Of a stretch of 24,309 nt of DNA, positions 21,997 to 24,309 are shown one piece after another; within the stretch, counting starts at the first letter, position 1, and each line of letters opens with the position of its first letter. The stretch is from Candidatus Dormiibacterota bacterium (GTDB lineage Bacteria > Chloroflexota > Dormibacteria > UBA8260 > Bog-877). Both the position numbers and the translations under genes were made by a program. The notes below the pieces were generated by a model. That model was not told where the DNA came from. It did not search any database and was given only the letters and a program-made list of their open reading frames with translations. The stretch covers positions 1 through 24,309 of the forward strand of contig PLTL01000390.1 in the NCBI GenBank assembly GCA_003164475.1. The letters are read 5' to 3'.

Positions 21997-24309
21997 CTAG
22001 CGGACCCGCTTGGCGCCCACCAGGGCAGGCAGCTGCGCCTGGGTCACCCGGACGCGAACGTCGACCGCGCGAGACCCACTGGCGCCGGCGATGACCGGGT
22101 TGGCTTCGATCTCCGCGATGGCGCTGTGGGCCTCGGCCATGGCCGCCAGCCTGACGATGACGTCGCAGAGTGCCTTGAGGTCCACCTTGGCGGCACCCCG
22201 GAACCCGTCGAGCAGGGGGAATGTGCTCAGCTTCCGGAGCATCTCCTCGGCTTCGCCAGGCCCGATCGGCGCCAGCCGGACGGTCATGTCGCGGACCAGC
22301 TCAACTGCCGTCCCCCCGGCCGCGACCACGACCACGGTCCCGTAGGCGGGGTCGTTGGTCGCCCCGACCAGGACCTCGACTCCGGTCGGCGCTTGCTCCT
22401 GGAGCAGGAATCGCGTCACCGGAGTCGCGGTGCCCGCGAGCCGCGCCTGCATCTGCCGGGCGGCCAGCTCCACCTCAGGCCCTGCCTCCAGCCCGACCAC
22501 CACAGCCCCCAGCTCACTCTTGTGCAGGATGCCCGGGCCGACTCCCTTCAGCACCACCTTGGCGCCCAGGTCCAGCGAGGCTTGAGCCGCCTGCTCGGGG
22601 GTCTCAACCTCGGCCGAGCGCAGAACCGGAATTCCGTAGGCCCGCATGATCGAGTCGGTCTCGGCACTGTCGAGCCACGCGCGCTTCTCCAGTAGACAGT
22701 GAGCCACCGTGGTCGCCACCGCCACCGGATCGACCCCGGCCGGGACCGCGGGCTCGCTCCGGGGACGCTTGCGCCACTCCGCCAGCCGGCAGGTGCCGGC
22801 CAGGGCCCGGACGGCGTTCTCGGGGAGTAGGAAAGTGGGGATGCTCACATGGTCCGACTTCACATGCCCCGTGATCCCCGAGTTGGCCATGAACACCCCG
22901 ATGATCGGGATCGGCTGCTTGAACCTGGCCACTGCGTCCGCCAGAGCCTGGGCCACGTCCTCGGCCCGGGTCAACATGGGAGGGATGAAGATGACCACGA
23001 TGGCGTCCACGTTCTCGTCGGCGGCCACCATGTCGATCACCGCGCCGTAGTCCTCGGCGGAGGCCGAGGCGATCATGTCAATCGGGTTGCGGACGGAGGC
23101 GTGGGGGGAGGAGAGTCGCGCGGCCAGCTGGGTCCGGGTGGCAGCGGCCAGCTCGGCGACCTGGAGGCCATTCGACTCGCAGGCATCGGCGCAGAGGATC
23201 CCGGGACCGCCCGCGTTGGTGATGATGGCGACACGGTTCCCCTGGGGAAGCGGCTGGGTCGACAGCAGCGCCATGAGGTCGAACATTTCGCCCAGGCTGT
23301 GGGCTCGGAGCGCTCCGGTCTTCTCGAAGAGGGCGTCGACGGCGGCATCGGAGGCCGACACCAGGGCGGCGGTGTGGGAGGCCGCGGCTCGTTGCGCAGC
23401 GACGCCGATCGCGCTCTTGACCACCACGATCGGCTTGGTCCGGGAGACCCGCTCGGCGATCTGGGCGAACTTGCGGGCGTTGCCGAACGATTCCAGGTAG
23501 AGCGCGATCACCTCGGTGCGCGGGTCCCCATCCCAGAAGCTCAGCAGGTCGTTTCCACTGATGTCGGCCTTGTTGCCCACCGAGATGAAGGCGCTGAGCC
23601 CGAGGCCGAGCCGGCGAGTGGCGTCTATCACTGCTAGCCCCAGGGCACCGCTCTGGGAGAGGAACCCGATCTGGCCCCGATCTGGTGGCACCGGCGCGAA
23701 GGTCGCGTTGAGGCCGACCTCTGGGCTGGTGTTGATGATGCCCATGCAATTCGGCCCCACGATGCGCATCCCTGAAGAGGAGCAGATCTCGAGGAGCTCA
23801 TCCTGGAGGCCCCGCCCCCGCTCACTCTCCTCGGCAAACCCGGCGGAGATCACCACCAGGGATCGGACCTCCTTGGCGGCGCATTCTCGTGCCACGGCGA
23901 TCACCGCCGACACCGGGACCGTCACCACGGCCAGATCCACAGGGCCCTCGATGTCGGTGACGTGCCGGTAGGAGCGGACCGATTGAATGAACTCGGCCTC
24001 GGGGTGGACGGGATAGACCGGGCCCTGGAATTCGCCCTCCAGAAGGTTGTGGAAGATCGTGCCGCCGATCGTGCGGCGCTGACGCCCGGCGCCGATCACC
24101 GCCACCGACTTGGGGTTGAGGAGCATCCGGACAGCCGAGGCCGAGGCCTGCTCCTCGCGCTCCTCGAAGCGGTGCATCGCCTCGGGGGTCAGCTCGGTGG
24201 GGAACTCCAGTCTCACCAAGCCCGGCTGTGAGTAGGTGTGAATCGCGAATCCACTGTGCGCGAACACGTCCAGCATGGCCGCGTTCTCCGGCTGGACGGC
24301 GGCTTCGAA
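21997..24309 (-). CDS. GNAT acetyltransferase / ADP-forming acyl-CoA ligase fusion, 5' end outside window
   Basis: At least 770 residues; the frame is open to the right edge. The first 45 or so visible residues (VQPENAAMLDVFAHSGF, then LVRLEFP) are the end of a GNAT domain, so the gene continues outside. The ADP-forming CoA-ligase part follows: the CoA-binding domain (NPKSVAVIGAGRQ, VYPVHPEAE, VISAGFAEE), the ligase domain with GPNCMGIINTSP and LSQSGALGLAVID, the phospho-histidine SHTAALVSASD (His codon 23374-23376), and the ATP-grasp domain with GIPVLRSAEV, KVVLKGVGPGILHKSELGAVV and EIEANPVI. Such fusions are protein-lysine acetyltransferases or acyl-CoA synthetases. Because the catalytic His is kept, the ligase half may be active. 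It is convergent with the broken kinase across a 190-bp gap that shows no clear terminator. Confidence 0.92.
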   Translation of the reverse strand, partial: FEAAVQPENAAMLDVFAHSGFAIHTYSQPGLVRLEFPTELTPEAMHRFEEREEQASASAVRMLLNPKSVAVIGAGRQRRTIGGTIFHNLLEGEFQGPVYPVHPEAEFIQSVRSYRHVTDIEGPVDLAVVTVPVSAVIAVARECAAKEVRSLVVISAGFAEESERGRGLQDELLEICSSSGMRIVGPNCMGIINTSPEVGLNATFAPVPPDRGQIGFLSQSGALGLAVIDATRRLGLGLSAFISVGNKADISGNDLLSFWDGDPRTEVIALYLESFGNARKFAQIAERVSRTKPIVVVKSAIGVAAQRAAASHTAALVSASDAAVDALFEKTGALRAHSLGEMFDLMALLSTQPLPQGNRVAIITNAGGPGILCADACESNGLQVAELAAATRTQLAARLSSPHASVRNPIDMIASASAEDYGAVIDMVAADENVDAIVVIFIPPMLTRAEDVAQALADAVARFKQPIPIIGVFMANSGITGHVKSDHVSIPTFLLPENAVRALAGTCRLAEWRKRPRSEPAVPAGVDPVAVATTVAHCLLEKRAWLDSAETDSIMRAYGIPVLRSAEVETPEQAAQASLDLGAKVVLKGVGPGILHKSELGAVVVGLEAGPEVELAARQMQARLAGTATPVTRFLLQEQAPTGVEVLVGATNDPAYGTVVVVAAGGTAVELVRDMTVRLAPIGPGEAEEMLRKLSTFPLLDGFRGAAKVDLKALCDVIVRLAAMAEAHSAIAEIEANPVIAGASGSRAVDVRVRVTQAQLPALVGAKRVR

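Noticed and set aside
1..24309. Mobile elements, CRISPR arrays, tRNA or rRNA genes
   Set aside because: No transposase or integrase motifs, spaced direct repeats, or tRNA-like cloverleaf sequences seen on reading both strands.

Overview
The window comes from a very GC-rich bacterium. Starts are a mixture of ATG, GTG and a probable TTG, and third codon positions are almost all G or C. A luciferase-like (LLM, F420/FMN-type) oxidoreductase, a DevS/DevR-like two-component pair and an N-terminal GNAT / ADP-forming CoA-ligase fusion fit an actinobacterial or Chloroflexota/Dormibacterota-like lineage. The sequence alone does not settle which. I see no mobile element, CRISPR array, rRNA or tRNA.

The left two thirds (1-18058) is a purine-catabolism locus built as two divergent operons. 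The leftward operon (11800 down to the left edge) reads: adenine deaminase, FAD subunit, fused 2Fe-2S/molybdenum hydroxylase of the XdhD type, diaminopropionate ammonia-lyase (YgeX type), LLM oxidoreductase, SsnA aminohydrolase, a second COG0402 deaminase, and selD (selenophosphate synthase, cut by the window edge). The rightward operon (about 12064-18058) reads: YqeB/EF2563-family protein, FAD subunit, 2Fe-2S subunit, molybdenum subunit, XdhC. selD with yqeB, ssnA and xdhD-type genes is the known signature of selenium-dependent molybdenum hydroxylases. ygeX, ssnA and xdhD also belong to the anaerobic purine/urate degradation cluster known from enterics and gut bacteria. The working model is: AdeC and one or both COG0402 enzymes deaminate purines; the two molybdenum hydroxylases, matured by SelD/YqeB/XdhC, oxidise the ring; ring-opening steps follow; YgeX converts 2,3-diaminopropionate to pyruvate and ammonia. 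The partners HyuA, YgeY, YgeW and YgfK are not in the window. The LLM enzyme sits in the middle of the pathway genes and may fill one of those steps.

The gap between the two operons (11801-12063) carries a TATAAT box and a perfect 12-bp palindrome. Two short open frames lie around the LLM gene with stop/start overlaps to their neighbours, but their codon use is poorer than that of the real genes.

The right third (18030-24309) holds a universal stress protein, a two-GAF sensor histidine kinase that keeps the histidine used as haem ligand in mycobacterial DosS, its NarL-type response regulator, a decayed second kinase (frameshift, phospho-acceptor His replaced by Asn), and a large GNAT/acyl-CoA ligase fusion running off the right edge. 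The sensory module may tie the locus to oxygen or redox state, but nothing in the sequence proves a regulatory link.
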